Source: Propionivibrio sp. (GTDB lineage Bacteria > Pseudomonadota > Gammaproteobacteria > Burkholderiales > Rhodocyclaceae). Taken from it: a stretch of 49,723 bases of DNA. Each line of letters starts with the position of its first letter. The stretch's first letter is position 1. A program made the position numbers and the translations under genes. The notes beneath the pieces were generated by a model. That model did not search any database and had not been told where the DNA came from. It saw only the letters and a program-made list of their open reading frames with translations. Shown here one piece after another: positions 8,954 to 18,637 of the stretch. Location of the stretch: contig NZ_JAEUOI010000103.1 of NCBI RefSeq assembly GCF_016790145.1, forward strand, positions 1 to 49,723, in the 5' to 3' direction.

Positions 8954-10909
8954 TCAGGCGGCATTCAGCAGGTTTCGTCGGCTGAGCGTTTTTTTCAAAA
9001 TGCTCTGAACGTCCTGACCGACCCTTTCGATCGCCTGGATCTGTGACACAAAATTGTTCTCGACGTGCACCAGTTCGTTGATGCGATCTTCCAGTGTCTC
9101 GGTCGCCTGATGAATTCGTTTGATGCTCTCAAGTCGCCGCTTGAGCTGGATCTGATGTTCGCGAACCTGCGTTTCCATTGGCGCCATGATCGCTTTCAGC
9201 CAGGATTCGGCGTCCCGGTTGGCGCGTTCGAAAGCTCGCCTGACCTGCGTGGCGACTTCGTCGAAGAACTTCTGGGTAAGCGTGTTCTTCTGTTGTGTCA
9301 TCAACTGGAACATGGTGTTGAGGTGCGTGTCGCACCAGAACTCAAGTCGCTCGATATCCTTCTGGTAACGCAGCAGCGACAAAGTGCTTGGGGCGCCAAG
9401 ATTGAGGCCATGTTCAACCGTGAACCGCTTGTACATCGCTTCCATCATGGTGCGGATTTCACCGATCTCGCCATCTGATTTGATCAGATTGGCGCGCGTG
9501 ATGTTGAAGAAGTTCTTCATCGAGTCCGACAGCGTTTTTGAAAACGTCGCTGCCAGCATGGTTTCGCGTGTCGATGATGTCAGTAGGCGAAGGGCATCAA
9601 GTCCAAGATGGTCAAAGAGTTTGTTGGTCAGTTGCGAAAAGACGCTACGCAGGGCGTAGTAGCGTTGCAGTCCGGACTCGAACTCTTCTTTCTCGATACG
9701 TACTTTGCCCATCATGTATTCGACTACGCCCTTGTTTTTACCACGTAGTTCGGTCAGTTCACCGAGCTGTTCGCGCAAGCCGGTGAGCCGCGATTCGACA
9801 AGGCTGTGCATGCGCAGGTAGATGTCGGAAAACTCGGCGTCGGTATTTTCGTGAATGATTTCCTGCTTGGCTGGAATCAGTTCTCCGGAAAGGGCGGCTT
9901 CGAGATCAGGCAGACGGCTGCGTTTGAGTAGTGAAGCGTCCTTGTTGATCTTGGCAACCAGCGCCTTTTGCGCCGAAACAGGAAAAATCTGGCTCTCTGG
10001 CAAATCAAGTGTCCACGCGCAATTGTTGGTCTGCCTGGTGATCTCGGCGTTGATTTCTTCTTCTGACTTTAGTTCGTCCCACATACTGTCGATCTTGTTC
10101 AGAACGACGATGCGTCCTTTTTTTCGTCCGCCGGGTGCGCCGATGTGTTCGTTCCAGATCGCAAGATCGGACTGAGTAACTCCGGTGTCGGCAGCCAGGA
10201 TGAAGAGAACGGCATGCGCATTAGGAAGCAGGGACAGCGTCAGTTCGGGCTCCGCGCCGATGGCGTTGAGACCCGGCGTATCAAGAATGACAAGTCCCTG
10301 CTTCAGCAAGGGATGAGGGAAGTTGATGATGGCGTGTCGCCAGTGCGGGATTTCGACCATTCCGTCTTCAGCAACCCGAACCACGGTGGATTCCCTGTTG
10401 CCGCTGGCAAAACCCAGCTTCTCGGCAATTTCCGGAGAAACGCGCTCTACTTCACTGACCGAACGGAGCGCCTCCTGCATCGATTCAGCCGATTTGGTAT
10501 CGAGCGGAACGACTTTCCATTCGTCGGGGTAACATTTGTATTCGCTGATGCTGGAATTGGTTGCACGGGTCTGGATCGGCAGCAGTTCGATGCCGGGTGG
10601 TTTGTTCGGGTCATACATCAGCTCGGTCGGGCACATCGTGGTACGACCGGCCGTCGAGGGCAGCATGCGGTTGCCGTAATCGGCGAAGAATATGGCGTTG
10701 ATCAGTTCCGATTTGCCGCGCGAGAACTCGGCAACAAACGCAACATGCAGGCGATCCTCGCGCAATTTTTCCAGCAACTGCCGGATACGCAGTTCAGTCT
10801 GGGCGTCGCTGAGTTCATTTTCAGACAGGCATCTGCGGAAAGCCTCTAGGCCTGCAGAAAGCTGAGTGCGCCATTTGCTGTAGGCGGCAAATTGCTGGGC
10901 AAGCGTCAT
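8954..10909 (-). CDS. dynamin-family large GTPase
   Basis: About 651 residues. Bacterial dynamin-like proteins bind and remodel membranes in a GTP-dependent way. GTPase motifs in order: P-loop AEFSRGKS (about 60-67), LDTPG (209-213) and NKID (271-274). The C-terminal half is long and helical, as in dynamin stalks, with predicted coiled coils and no obvious transmembrane helix. I take the ATG at 10909, preceded by TGGAA; a TTG at 10921 would add four residues. No second dynamin gene is adjacent, unlike the paired systems of some bacteria. The specific role (membrane repair, division, phage response) is not visible. Confidence 0.85.
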   Translation of the reverse strand: MTLAQQFAAYSKWRTQLSAGLEAFRRCLSENELSDAQTELRIRQLLEKLREDRLHVAFVAEFSRGKSELINAIFFADYGNRMLPSTAGRTTMCPTELMYDPNKPPGIELLPIQTRATNSSISEYKCYPDEWKVVPLDTKSAESMQEALRSVSEVERVSPEIAEKLGFASGNRESTVVRVAEDGMVEIPHWRHAIINFPHPLLKQGLVILDTPGLNAIGAEPELTLSLLPNAHAVLFILAADTGVTQSDLAIWNEHIGAPGGRKKGRIVVLNKIDSMWDELKSEEEINAEITRQTNNCAWTLDLPESQIFPVSAQKALVAKINKDASLLKRSRLPDLEAALSGELIPAKQEIIHENTDAEFSDIYLRMHSLVESRLTGLREQLGELTELRGKNKGVVEYMMGKVRIEKEEFESGLQRYYALRSVFSQLTNKLFDHLGLDALRLLTSSTRETMLAATFSKTLSDSMKNFFNITRANLIKSDGEIGEIRTMMEAMYKRFTVEHGLNLGAPSTLSLLRYQKDIERLEFWCDTHLNTMFQLMTQQKNTLTQKFFDEVATQVRRAFERANRDAESWLKAIMAPMETQVREHQIQLKRRLESIKRIHQATETLEDRINELVHVENNFVSQIQAIERVGQDVQSILKKTLSRRNLLNAA

Positions 10910-10999
10910 GATCAGTTCCAACGCGATAAAAGAGTCTTCACTCTATCACAAAGTCTTGCCCAATCAATCACATGGGTTTGCCATGTTGATATAAGCGAT

Positions 11000-11827
11000 T
11001 CACCGCTGACAGCGCGCACAGTAGAAAGTGGATCGACCCGCCTGACGAACACAATGCACTGGCCGCTCACAGGTCGGGCAGGGTTCCCCGTGACGATCGT
11101 AAACGGCGCATGAAAGCTGGAAACAGCCCGCACCGCCATCGCTATGCACATAGTCTCGTACGCTGCTGCCGCCAGCAGCGATGGCTGTTTCGAGTGTTGA
11201 ACGGATGGCCGGGACGAGAATCCGGTAGCGTTCGCGGCTGATGCGATGGGCCGCGCGCAAAGGCGAAATGCCGGCGCGGAACAGGCTTTCCGAGGCATAG
11301 ATGTTGCCTATGCCGACGACCAGATGGCTGTTCATCAGCAATGGTTTGATCGGCGCGCTGCGTCGGCGGGTGGCAGCGTATAGCCAATCTCCGTCAAACA
11401 CCGGGGATAGAGGTTCGATTCCGAGAACGGCGATCAGCGGGTGGCTGACAACGTCATCGCCTTCGTGCCAGAGCAGCGTACCGAAACGACGCGGGTCGCG
11501 AAAACGCAAGGTCGTGCGGGCGAAGACCAGATCGACATGGTCGTGCTTCTGTGCCGGCGTACCCGTTCTGACCAGACGCAGACTGCCGGACATGCCAAGG
11601 TGCAGGATCAGCCAGCCGCCGCCCCCGGTGTTTTCGCAGTCGAAAAGAAGATATTTTCCACGTCGGGAAATCGCGTCGACGCGCAGACCGGTGAGCCGGG
11701 TGGCAAGCCAGGCCGGGATGTCATGGCGCAGTTTTGCCGTCCGGAAAATGACGTTAACGATGCGTTGCCCGGGCAGAAAAGGCAATAATCCTAAACGGCT
11801 GACTTCGACTTCAGGGAGTTCTGGCAT
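11000..11827 (-). CDS. mutM: formamidopyrimidine-DNA glycosylase
   Basis: 275 residues. Fpg/MutM excises 8-oxoguanine and formamidopyrimidines and then cleaves the strand (base-excision repair). It has the catalytic N-terminus MPELPEVE (Pro2 nucleophile, Glu3), the conserved lysine of RRGKYLL at 58, the helix-two-turn-helix region GIGNIYASESLF, and a C-terminal zinc finger CPTC...CARC ending in QR. Length and motifs are complete. It is divergent from the TPR gene with a 97-base gap. Confidence 0.96.
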   Translation of the reverse strand: MPELPEVEVSRLGLLPFLPGQRIVNVIFRTAKLRHDIPAWLATRLTGLRVDAISRRGKYLLFDCENTGGGGWLILHLGMSGSLRLVRTGTPAQKHDHVDLVFARTTLRFRDPRRFGTLLWHEGDDVVSHPLIAVLGIEPLSPVFDGDWLYAATRRRSAPIKPLLMNSHLVVGIGNIYASESLFRAGISPLRAAHRISRERYRILVPAIRSTLETAIAAGGSSVRDYVHSDGGAGCFQLSCAVYDRHGEPCPTCERPVHCVRQAGRSTFYCARCQR

Positions 11828-11924
11828 TGCTGCTACCGATAAAAGCCCATACCATGCGTAAAACCATTATGAAGCAAATGACTCTAAACTAACGTGTGAT
11901 CTGTTTGATAAAAGCAAGGAATCC

Positions 11925-13676
11925 ATGAAACCCATTCGAAGCACCCTCTGTTTTGCCGCGCTGTCCATGGTCTTCAGCCTGCCGGTAGTGGCGGCTGATG
12001 GGGCGGCACCGGCCCGGAAACGTACGCCGGTAGTGCGTGAGGCCAAACGCCCGGCGTCCCCTGAACTACGGCCAGGCGATACGCAGTACGCAAATCAGCC
12101 CGGGCAGGTGATCTATCAGGTATTGCTGGCCGAAATCGCTCTGCAACGCGGTGATGCCAATCTGGCCAGCCAGGCTTACGCCGATCTCGCCTTGCGTACT
12201 CGTGATCCGCAAGTCCTGGAGCGGACAGTCGAAGTGGCGGGCTATGCCCGTCGCTTTGATCTGGCGCTTGAAGCGGCGCGCCTGTGGCTTGATGTTGAGC
12301 CCACGTCGAAACGCGCACAGCAAATGATGGTCAGTGTAATGATTCTTTCCAATCAGCTTGACGATCTGGCCCCCGGCCTGATTCGCATGCTTGAAGTCGA
12401 CAAGGAATCGCTCGCCGATAACCTCCTCGGGCTGAACCGAATGTTTGCCCGTAATCCGGATCGTCAAGCCGTTTTCCGACTGATCGACAAGGTCGCCAGG
12501 CCCTTTTTTGGTGTCGCTGAAGCGCATTACGCCGTGGCCCTGGCGGCGGCTTCGGCCGGGGTTAATGAACGTGCGCTGGCTGAGGTACGGCGGGCGCTCG
12601 AGTTGCGAGCGGATTGGGAAATGGCGGCCTTGTTGCAAGCGCAACTGCTGTCGCGTGAGTCGCCTGCTGAAGCAATCAGTTTCATGCAGGGCTTTGTCGA
12701 GCGCAACCCGAAAGCGTTTGACGTTCGCTTGTATCTGGCACGAGCGCTGATTGGCGAAAAGCGTTATGGCGAAGCCAGAATCCATTTCGATCAGTTGCTG
12801 GCGGCCTATCCTGAGCGAGCGGAAGTTCTTTATCCGGCTGCCATACTGGCGCTGCAACAGGACGACAGAATGCTTGCCGAAGCCCGCTTGAAGCTTCTGG
12901 TGACGCTGGATATTCCGGACAAGAGCCTCGCCTATTATTATCTTGGGCAGATAGCCGAAGAGGACAAACGCAGCGCCGAGGCGCTGTCCCATTACGCGCT
13001 GGTCGGTGCCGGCGAACATTACCTCCCGGCGCAATTGCGCAGCGCACAACTGCTGGCTGGTCAGGGGCAGCTTGACGCTGCACGCAAACAGCTCGCTAAA
13101 GCAAAGCCTGGAACGCCCGAAGAGCGAGTGCAACTGTTGATCGCCGAAGCCGGCTTGCTGCGTGAGGCCAGACAGACGCAAGCAGCGTTCGATCTGCTCG
13201 ATCAGGCGCTGGCCGTCCAGCCCGAGCAGCCCGAATTGCTCTATGAAAGTGCTCTGCTTGCTGAAAAACTCGGACGCCTGGACCTTCTCGAAAGCCGCTT
13301 GCGCAAGCTCATCGAATTGCGCCCGGAGAGTGCGCAGGCCTACAACGCCCTGGGATATTCCTATGCCGAGCGTAATCTTCGTCTGCTTGAAGCGCGTGAG
13401 TTGATTGAAAAGGCACTCAAGCTGGCGCCGGAGGATAGTTTCATTCTCGATAGCCTGGGCTGGGTGCTCTACCGGCAGGGTGATTTGCCCGGCGCTTTGG
13501 CCATCCTTGAACGAGCCTATGCAAAACGATCCGATCCCGAGATTGCGGCGCATCTGGGCGAAGTGCTGTGGGAACTCGGGCGCAAGGAGGAGGCGGGACG
13601 CATCTTGCGCGAGGCGCATCAGAAATTCCCAAGCAATGAGGCCTTGGCGGATGCGCTCAAGAAGTTCTCTCCCTGA
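11925..13676 (+). CDS. exported tetratricopeptide-repeat protein
   Basis: 583 residues: a signal peptide at about 1-24 (ending VVAADG), then almost entirely helical repeats. TPR-like units are clearest in the C-terminal half, for example around AYNALGYSYAERN, DSFILDSLGWVLYRQG and AHLGEVLWELGRKEEA. It probably acts as a periplasmic scaffold. A homologue at this position upstream of lolB-ispE is common in betaproteobacteria, which suggests a link to outer-membrane assembly, but that is inference. The start has a good AAGGA ribosome site. Confidence 0.88.
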   Translation: MKPIRSTLCFAALSMVFSLPVVAADGAAPARKRTPVVREAKRPASPELRPGDTQYANQPGQVIYQVLLAEIALQRGDANLASQAYADLALRTRDPQVLERTVEVAGYARRFDLALEAARLWLDVEPTSKRAQQMMVSVMILSNQLDDLAPGLIRMLEVDKESLADNLLGLNRMFARNPDRQAVFRLIDKVARPFFGVAEAHYAVALAAASAGVNERALAEVRRALELRADWEMAALLQAQLLSRESPAEAISFMQGFVERNPKAFDVRLYLARALIGEKRYGEARIHFDQLLAAYPERAEVLYPAAILALQQDDRMLAEARLKLLVTLDIPDKSLAYYYLGQIAEEDKRSAEALSHYALVGAGEHYLPAQLRSAQLLAGQGQLDAARKQLAKAKPGTPEERVQLLIAEAGLLREARQTQAAFDLLDQALAVQPEQPELLYESALLAEKLGRLDLLESRLRKLIELRPESAQAYNALGYSYAERNLRLLEARELIEKALKLAPEDSFILDSLGWVLYRQGDLPGALAILERAYAKRSDPEIAAHLGEVLWELGRKEEAGRILREAHQKFPSNEALADALKKFSP

Positions 13677-13860
13677 CGGCCGTGGATTTGGCGAACCCCT
13701 GCATCATGAGAAGAGTCAGCCTGGCCGTTTCGCTTAGCTCGTATTCCAATGATCGATCAAGCAGCCGCACGGCCATTCGCCCAGACCGTCACGTCGCTGC
13801 TTGTCCTGTAGGGCTAGGGAAGTGTTGTGCGTCGCGAGCGCAACATTCGCGTTAAACAGG

Positions 13861-14469
13861 ATGCAGTCGAAACCTCTTTTCATGCGGTCTTGCCACTACA
13901 TCGGGGTTCTTCTCGGCGTACTGCTTATCGGTGGCTGCGCCAATCTTCCTTCGTCGTCAAACACAGCGCCGCCGCGTGATGCGCTGCTCGCCTTCACGCT
14001 TGAAGCGCGGTTTTCCCTGCGTCATGAAGACAAGAGCTACTCCGGACGTTTGAGTTGGCGGCATGACGGGATGAACAACGAGTTGCTGCTATCTTCGCCG
14101 TTCGGTCAGGGAATGGCTGAAATTGTTACCAGCGAAAGCGGAGCACGGCTGACGAGCAGCGATGGCAAGGTGTATGAGGCGTCAGATGCCGAAACGCTGA
14201 CCCGTCAGGTTCTCGGTTACCCGCTGCCTCTGGATCAACTCACCGACTGGGTGCGCGGGTGGGGTGCTGCGGCCGGGATTTCCGAGCGGGATGACCTTGG
14301 ACGTCCCTTGCGCCTGCGTCATGAGGGCTGGCTCATTGACTACGGCTATGCCAGCGATGATCCACAGGCACCGCCCGATCGCATCTTCGCCGAACGCACG
14401 GGTGGCTTCGAATTGCGCCTGCGCATCGACGAGTGGAACAGCACGCTGCCGGGAAAGCGGGAGCCATGA
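13861..14469 (+). CDS. lolB: outer-membrane lipoprotein receptor LolB
   Basis: About 202 residues. LolB takes lipoproteins from periplasmic LolA and inserts them into the outer membrane, and is itself a lipoprotein. A basic N-terminus and hydrophobic stretch end in the lipobox LIGGC (Cys26). The mature part has the family's pattern, including FSLRHEDKSYSGRLSWRHDG and the ELLLSSPFGQGMAEI segment. In-frame starts exist at 13801 (TTG), 13861 and 13882; either ATG gives a plausible lipoprotein signal. The stop overlaps the ispE start (ATGA). The 184 bases before it (13677-13860) hold no gene I can support. Confidence 0.9.
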   Translation: MQSKPLFMRSCHYIGVLLGVLLIGGCANLPSSSNTAPPRDALLAFTLEARFSLRHEDKSYSGRLSWRHDGMNNELLLSSPFGQGMAEIVTSESGARLTSSDGKVYEASDAETLTRQVLGYPLPLDQLTDWVRGWGAAAGISERDDLGRPLRLRHEGWLIDYGYASDDPQAPPDRIFAERTGGFELRLRIDEWNSTLPGKREP

Positions 14470-15332
14470 GCAACGAAGTGTCATTGAAGGAGTGGACCTG
14501 GCAGAGCATCTACCTGGCACCGGCCAAGCTGAATCTGTTTCTTCACGTAACCGGACGGCGCGCCGACGGTTACCATCTGCTGCAAACCCTGTTCCGCTTT
14601 ATCGATTTTGGTGACCGTCTGCGCTTTGTCGCGCGCGATGATGACAAAGTGATTTTGACCAATCCGCTGCCGGGCGTGCCGGTGGAAAACGATCTGACGC
14701 TGCGCGCAGCGCGTTTGTTGCAGGCTGAAACCGGCTGTCGCAACGGAGTCGAAATCTGCATCGACAAGCGCCTGCCGATGGGCGGTGGCCTGGGGGGGGG
14801 CAGCTCGGATGCCGCCACCGTGTTGCTGGCCCTCAATCATCTCTGGCAGCTTGGCGTGTCGCGCCAGCGCTTGCAGGAAATCGGCCTGACGCTCGGAGCC
14901 GATGTGCCGGTCTTCATTTTCGGGCGCAATGCGTTTGCCGAGGGGGTCGGTGAAAGCCTGCAGCTGGTCGAACTGCCAGCGGCCTGGTATGTCGTTCTGG
15001 AGCCGCCTGTCCAGGTGTCAACCGCAGCAATATTTGGCGCGGCGGAACTCAAGCGCGACAGCGCGCCGATGCGTGCGGCCGACTGGAAACCCGGCGTCGG
15101 CGGCAACGATCTGGAAGCGGTGGCGGTATCCCGTTTCCCTGTTGTCGGCGAGCATCTTCGCTGGCTATCCGCTTTTGGCGAGGCGCGCATGAGCGGCTCC
15201 GGCGCCTGTGTCTTTGCCGAGTTCGGGACGCAGGAAGCGGCTGTGGCGGTTATCCGCCATTTGCCTGCCGGAATGCGCGGCTGGATCGCCGCCGGGCTGG
15301 ATTGCCATCCCCTGCACAAACTCGCGGCGTGA
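14466..15332 (+). CDS. ispE: 4-diphosphocytidyl-2-C-methyl-D-erythritol kinase
   Basis: 288-residue GHMP kinase that phosphorylates CDP-methylerythritol in the non-mevalonate isoprenoid pathway. It shows the N-terminal APAKLNLFLHVTGRRADGYH motif, the GHMP ATP-binding loop PMGGGLGGGSSDA, and the C-terminal MSGSGACVF. The ATG at 14466 overlaps the lolB stop by four bases and has GGGAG upstream; upstream in-frame codons lie inside lolB. In many betaproteobacteria tRNA-Gln and prs follow directly; here three other genes intervene. Confidence 0.96.
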   Translation: MSNEVSLKEWTWQSIYLAPAKLNLFLHVTGRRADGYHLLQTLFRFIDFGDRLRFVARDDDKVILTNPLPGVPVENDLTLRAARLLQAETGCRNGVEICIDKRLPMGGGLGGGSSDAATVLLALNHLWQLGVSRQRLQEIGLTLGADVPVFIFGRNAFAEGVGESLQLVELPAAWYVVLEPPVQVSTAAIFGAAELKRDSAPMRAADWKPGVGGNDLEAVAVSRFPVVGEHLRWLSAFGEARMSGSGACVFAEFGTQEAAVAVIRHLPAGMRGWIAAGLDCHPLHKLAA

Positions 15333-15374
15333 ATGCGCCTGTAACGGACAGGCACCGCTACCGGGAAAATTCAA

Positions 15375-15923
15375 TCAATATGCCGGCTTTTCCTTGGCGT
15401 CGTTGAAGCGCTTGACGCCGGTCATGATCTCCTGCTTTGCTTCTTCGACACCGAGCCAGCCCTTGAGCTTGACGAACTTGCCGGGCTCCAGATCCTTGTA
15501 GTGCGCGAAGAAATGGGAGATCTGATCGAGGATGATCGGCTGCAGGTCGCGCTGGCTTACGACGTCGCGATACATTGTTGTCAGCTTGTCCACCGGGACA
15601 GCGAGCAGTTTGTGATCGCCTCCGGCCTCATCTTCCATCTCCAGCATGCCGATCGGGCGGCAGCGGACGACCACCCCCGGCGGCAGAGGGAACTGAGCCA
15701 GTACCAGGACATCAACCGGGTCGCCATCATCAGAGATGGTGTGCGGAATATAGCCGTAGTTGCAGGGGTAATGCATGGCCGTGGACATAAAGCGATCGAC
15801 GAATATCGCCCCGCTGGCCTTGTCGACCTCGTATTTCACCGGGTCGGCGTGCATCGGAATCTCGATAATGACATTGAAATCGTTGGGGAGGGAGATGCCG
15901 GAAGGGACGTTGTTCAGGGCCAT
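15375..15923 (-). CDS. ppa: inorganic pyrophosphatase
   Basis: 182-residue family I soluble pyrophosphatase, which hydrolyses PPi and so drives biosynthetic reactions. The signature DDGDPVDVLV carries the metal-binding aspartates, with upstream YEVDKASGAIFVDR and downstream KFVKLKGW motifs conserved. Length fits the prokaryotic hexameric type. It is convergent with ispE, with 42 bases between them. The ATG at 15923 has GAGAAA upstream. Confidence 0.97.
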   Translation of the reverse strand: MALNNVPSGISLPNDFNVIIEIPMHADPVKYEVDKASGAIFVDRFMSTAMHYPCNYGYIPHTISDDGDPVDVLVLAQFPLPPGVVVRCRPIGMLEMEDEAGGDHKLLAVPVDKLTTMYRDVVSQRDLQPIILDQISHFFAHYKDLEPGKFVKLKGWLGVEEAKQEIMTGVKRFNDAKEKPAY

Positions 15924-16088
15924 GATGGTTTCTCGTGAAAGAGTGATTGAAAATCGTCGGGTGTCTTACGCTAGTGTAGTGCCTGATCCTGCCCATGCCA
16001 AGCTGATATGCGCAACGTACTTCGCCATTGAAGGCAAAGGGAGACAGTGCCGATCACGGAGGCATCGGGGTCGCCTGTACGACAGTCC

Positions 16089-16811
16089 TCAAGCGACATC
16101 CCGGCCAGGGGTAGCGAACACCGCACGGAACCAGGTCTCGATGTCGCGCAACTCTTCCATGCAGACACCATGCTCGGCATGGTAGGTGTGCCACTGCAGC
16201 GGGTAGCCCATGGCCTGCAAGCGTTCGCCCGAGCGCTGCCCCAGTGCGCAGGGGATCACCGTATCGCCGCGGCCGTGTGCCATGAAAATCGGTACTGCAC
16301 GGTTGGCCGCGTGCGCTTCGGCCGGCAGCGTATCGGCCAGCGGCAGGTAGGTCGACAGGGCCAGGATGCCGGCCAGTCGCCGTTTGTGACGCAAACCGGC
16401 ATGCAATGCAATGGCTCCACCCTGCGAGAAACCGGCGAGCACAATGTGCTCGTCGGCGACGCCACGCGTATTTTCGTGAGCGATCAGAGCCTCGATCTGC
16501 ATGGCCGATTCGCGCACACCCTGCGGGTCTTCACGCCGGTCCGAGAAATCCGGCGAGACGATGTCGTACCAGGCGCGCATCACATAACCGCCGTTGATCG
16601 TGACCGGACGCATCGGCGCATGCGGGAAAACGAAGCGGATGGCCGGCAAGTCAGAGAGATCGAGTTCATCGACGATCGGCTCGAAATCGTGTCCATCGGC
16701 CCCCAGACCATGCAGCCAGATCACAGCGCAGGCCGGGTGAGCGCCGGTTTCGATTTCGACGGCAGGCAGCAAGGAACTGGCGTTTGCAGAAAGGTTTTCG
16801 CGGTTGGTCAA
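16089..16811 (-). CDS. alpha/beta-hydrolase, carboxylesterase/lysophospholipase type
   Basis: 240 residues of the EstB/acyl-protein-thioesterase-like family. The catalytic triad is visible: Ser129 in GFSQGG, Asp183 in GRGDTVIP and His214 in AEHGVC; the oxyanion-hole region is LHGLGADGHDFEP. These enzymes hydrolyse short carboxyl esters; the natural substrate is not evident. The start is a TTG at 16811 with AGAGG seven bases upstream. It is cytosolic, with no signal peptide. Confidence 0.9.
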   Translation of the reverse strand: MTNRENLSANASSLLPAVEIETGAHPACAVIWLHGLGADGHDFEPIVDELDLSDLPAIRFVFPHAPMRPVTINGGYVMRAWYDIVSPDFSDRREDPQGVRESAMQIEALIAHENTRGVADEHIVLAGFSQGGAIALHAGLRHKRRLAGILALSTYLPLADTLPAEAHAANRAVPIFMAHGRGDTVIPCALGQRSGERLQAMGYPLQWHTYHAEHGVCMEELRDIETWFRAVFATPGRDVA

Positions 16812-16980
16812 GGCAGGCCTCTTGAGTTGAGTGGACGGACTCTATTGTACCCAAGCTGCCGTCTCAAGAACGGACAGGCGCAAGCGTTCAAAACAGACGG
16901 TCACGTTCTGTGTATCCTATATGCTCTTTCATGGGGGTGGAATCCTGAAATGTACCCAGCGATTACCAAGGATAATTTTA

Positions 16981-17318
16981 TGCAATTCGGAAAATTTAAG
17001 TTACTGCTCGGCGGATTGGCCCTGGGGCTGGCCTTGATCGGCTGCTCGCCCACACCGGAAACGGTTGGCGAGATGGCCAGAACGTCGATCCAGGATGTAC
17101 TGCGTGTCGATCGGCGCTTCCAGGGCACCGGCGTCGAGGTGGTTCGGGTTCAGCTTGTTGCGGACGGCGACAAGCAATACAAGGGGATTGCCAGCATCAG
17201 ACACAATGGCGTGGTACACGAAATACCGGTGAACGTTCAGGTCGATGGCCTGAGCATCCAGTGGAGTACAGCCCCGGATGCTTTTTCGTTTATTCCGCAA
17301 ACCAGGCCGCCGCTATAG
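16981..17318 (+). CDS. small lipoprotein of unknown function
   Basis: 112 residues. The N-terminus has one lysine-flanked hydrophobic stretch ending in the lipobox ALIGC (Cys22), followed by SPTPE, so it should be lipid-anchored. The mature domain of about 90 residues has alternating charged and beta-prone segments (for example YKGIASIRHNGVVHEIPVNV) and resembles no domain I can name. The ATG has AAGGA nine bases upstream; an earlier in-frame ATG at 16951 would spoil the signal. It lies alone between the divergent esterase and tRNA-Gln. Confidence 0.75.
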
Positions 17319-17440
17319 GCACTCGAGCAATTATCGCAGTCAACTAAAATGCGGATAATTCTCCGCCTGTAAAGCCGGCCAGGTCTGAAATCCCTTGACG
17401 GCAGTACTCCCGGATCGCATGCTTGTTCCTTGTCACGCCC

Positions 17441-17469
17441 TGTTTTTTTCGGCAAAAGCCCTGTATAAT
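17441..17469 (+). promoter_or_regulatory. probable sigma-70 promoter of tRNA-Gln
   Basis: A perfect -10 box TATAAT at 17464-17469 is followed by a GC-rich discriminator, as is usual for stable-RNA promoters. At 17-bp spacing the -35 is the weak TGTTTT at 17441-17446. The tRNA begins 40 bases downstream. Confidence 0.5.
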
Positions 17470-17508
17470 CCGCGCCTCGCTCGCTAGGCTCATCAAGCGG
17501 GTGACTGC

Positions 17509-17585
17509 TGGGGAGTCGCCAAGTTGGTTAAGGCACCGGATTTTGATTCCGGCATTCGAAGGTTCGAATCCTTCTTCCCCAGCCA
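17509..17585 (+). tRNA. tRNA-Gln (anticodon TTG)
   Basis: A 77-base tRNA with encoded CCA. The acceptor arms TGGGGAG and CTTCCCCA pair, the anticodon stem CCGGA/TCCGG encloses a loop with TTG, and the T arm carries GGTTCGAATCC. It reads CAA codons, and CAG by wobble. Its place just upstream of prs is conserved in proteobacteria. Confidence 0.97.
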
Positions 17586-17675
17586 TTCGGTTTATTTCGA
17601 TACGGGCAAGCAGCCACCCTGCCGGCCCGCATTGTATTCATACGGCGTTTTTTTCAGCGTCACGGGATGCGCGAT

Positions 17676-18626
17676 ATGGCCTACGACAGCCTGATGGTAT
17701 TTACCGGTAACGCCAATCCCAAGTTGGCAGCCGATGTGGTCAAGCGCCTGAATATTTCGCTCGGACGAGCCAATGTCGGGCGCTTCTCGGACGGTGAAAT
17801 TACGGTCGAGATCCAGGAGCATGTGCGCGGCAAGGATGTTTTCATATTGCAATCGACCAGCGCGCCGGCCAATGAAAACCTGATGGAGCTGCTGGTGATG
17901 GTCGATGCGCTGAAGCGTGCCTCGGCGACTCGTATTACCGCCGCCATCCCGTACTTTGGCTATTCCCGTCAGGACCGCCGCGTACGCTCGGCACGCGTGC
18001 CGATTGCCGCCAAACTGGTGGCCGACCTGCTGACCGCCGCCGGCGTACACCGGGTGCTGACCATGGATCTGCACGCCGAGCAGATCCAGGGCTTTTTCAA
18101 TATCCCGGTGGACAACATCTATTCGCTGCCGATCATGCTGGCGGATGTGTGGAAAAAGGATTTCGAAGACCTGATGGTCGTTTCTCCCGACGTCGGCGGC
18201 GTGGTGCGCGCCCGCGCACTGGCCAAGCGTCTCGAATGCGACCTGGCAATCATCGACAAGCGTCGTCCGAAAGCCAATGTCTCTGAAGTCATGAATATCA
18301 TCGGCGAGGTCGAAGGCCGTACCTGCGTGATCATGGATGACATGGTCGACACCGCCGGCACATTGTGCAAAGCGGCCGCCGCACTCAAGAAAAACGGTGC
18401 GAAACAGGTGTTGGCTTACTGCGTGCACCCGGTTCTTTCCGGGGCGGCCGTTAGCCGCATCAACGATTCGGTGCTCGACGAGCTGGTCGTTACCGATACC
18501 ATTCCGCTCAGTGATGAGGCGCGGAAGTCGCCACGTATTCGTCAATTGTCAGTGGCCGACGTGCTGGCCGAAACGATTCGCCGGATCAGCAACGAGGATT
18601 CGGTTTCTTCACTGTTTATTGAGTAG
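17676..18626 (+). CDS. prs: ribose-phosphate pyrophosphokinase
   Basis: 316 residues. Prs makes PRPP from ribose 5-phosphate and ATP for nucleotide, histidine, tryptophan and NAD synthesis. Conserved elements are SRQDRR, the metal-binding [24 protein letters not shown] and the PRPP loop [11 protein letters not shown] chose the ATG at 17676 (MAYDSLMVF) because it gives the standard length and has GGGA upstream; an ATG at 17667 adds three residues. It lies 90 bases downstream of tRNA-Gln and may share its transcript. Confidence 0.97.
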   Translation: MAYDSLMVFTGNANPKLAADVVKRLNISLGRANVGRFSDGEITVEIQEHVRGKDVFILQSTSAPANENLMELLVMVDALKRASATRITAAIPYFGYSRQDRRVRSARVPIAAKLVADLLTAAGVHRVLTMDLHAEQIQGFFNIPVDNIYSLPIMLADVWKKDFEDLMVVSPDVGGVVRARALAKRLECDLAIIDKRRPKANVSEVMNIIGEVEGRTCVIMDDMVDTAGTLCKAAAALKKNGAKQVLAYCVHPVLSGAAVSRINDSVLDELVVTDTIPLSDEARKSPRIRQLSVADVLAETIRRISNEDSVSSLFIE

Positions 18627-18637
18627 TTTTATTAACC

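Noticed and set aside
12066-13619. 517-codon open frame antisense to the TPR protein gene
   Set aside because: It is an opposite-strand shadow of a GC-rich gene; the sense protein has a signal peptide and TPR units while the antisense product has none.
16047-16980. Long in-frame N-terminal extension of the small lipoprotein
   Set aside because: The extension is antisense to the esterase gene and would remove the lipoprotein signal; the ATG at 16981 with AAGGA is the credible start.
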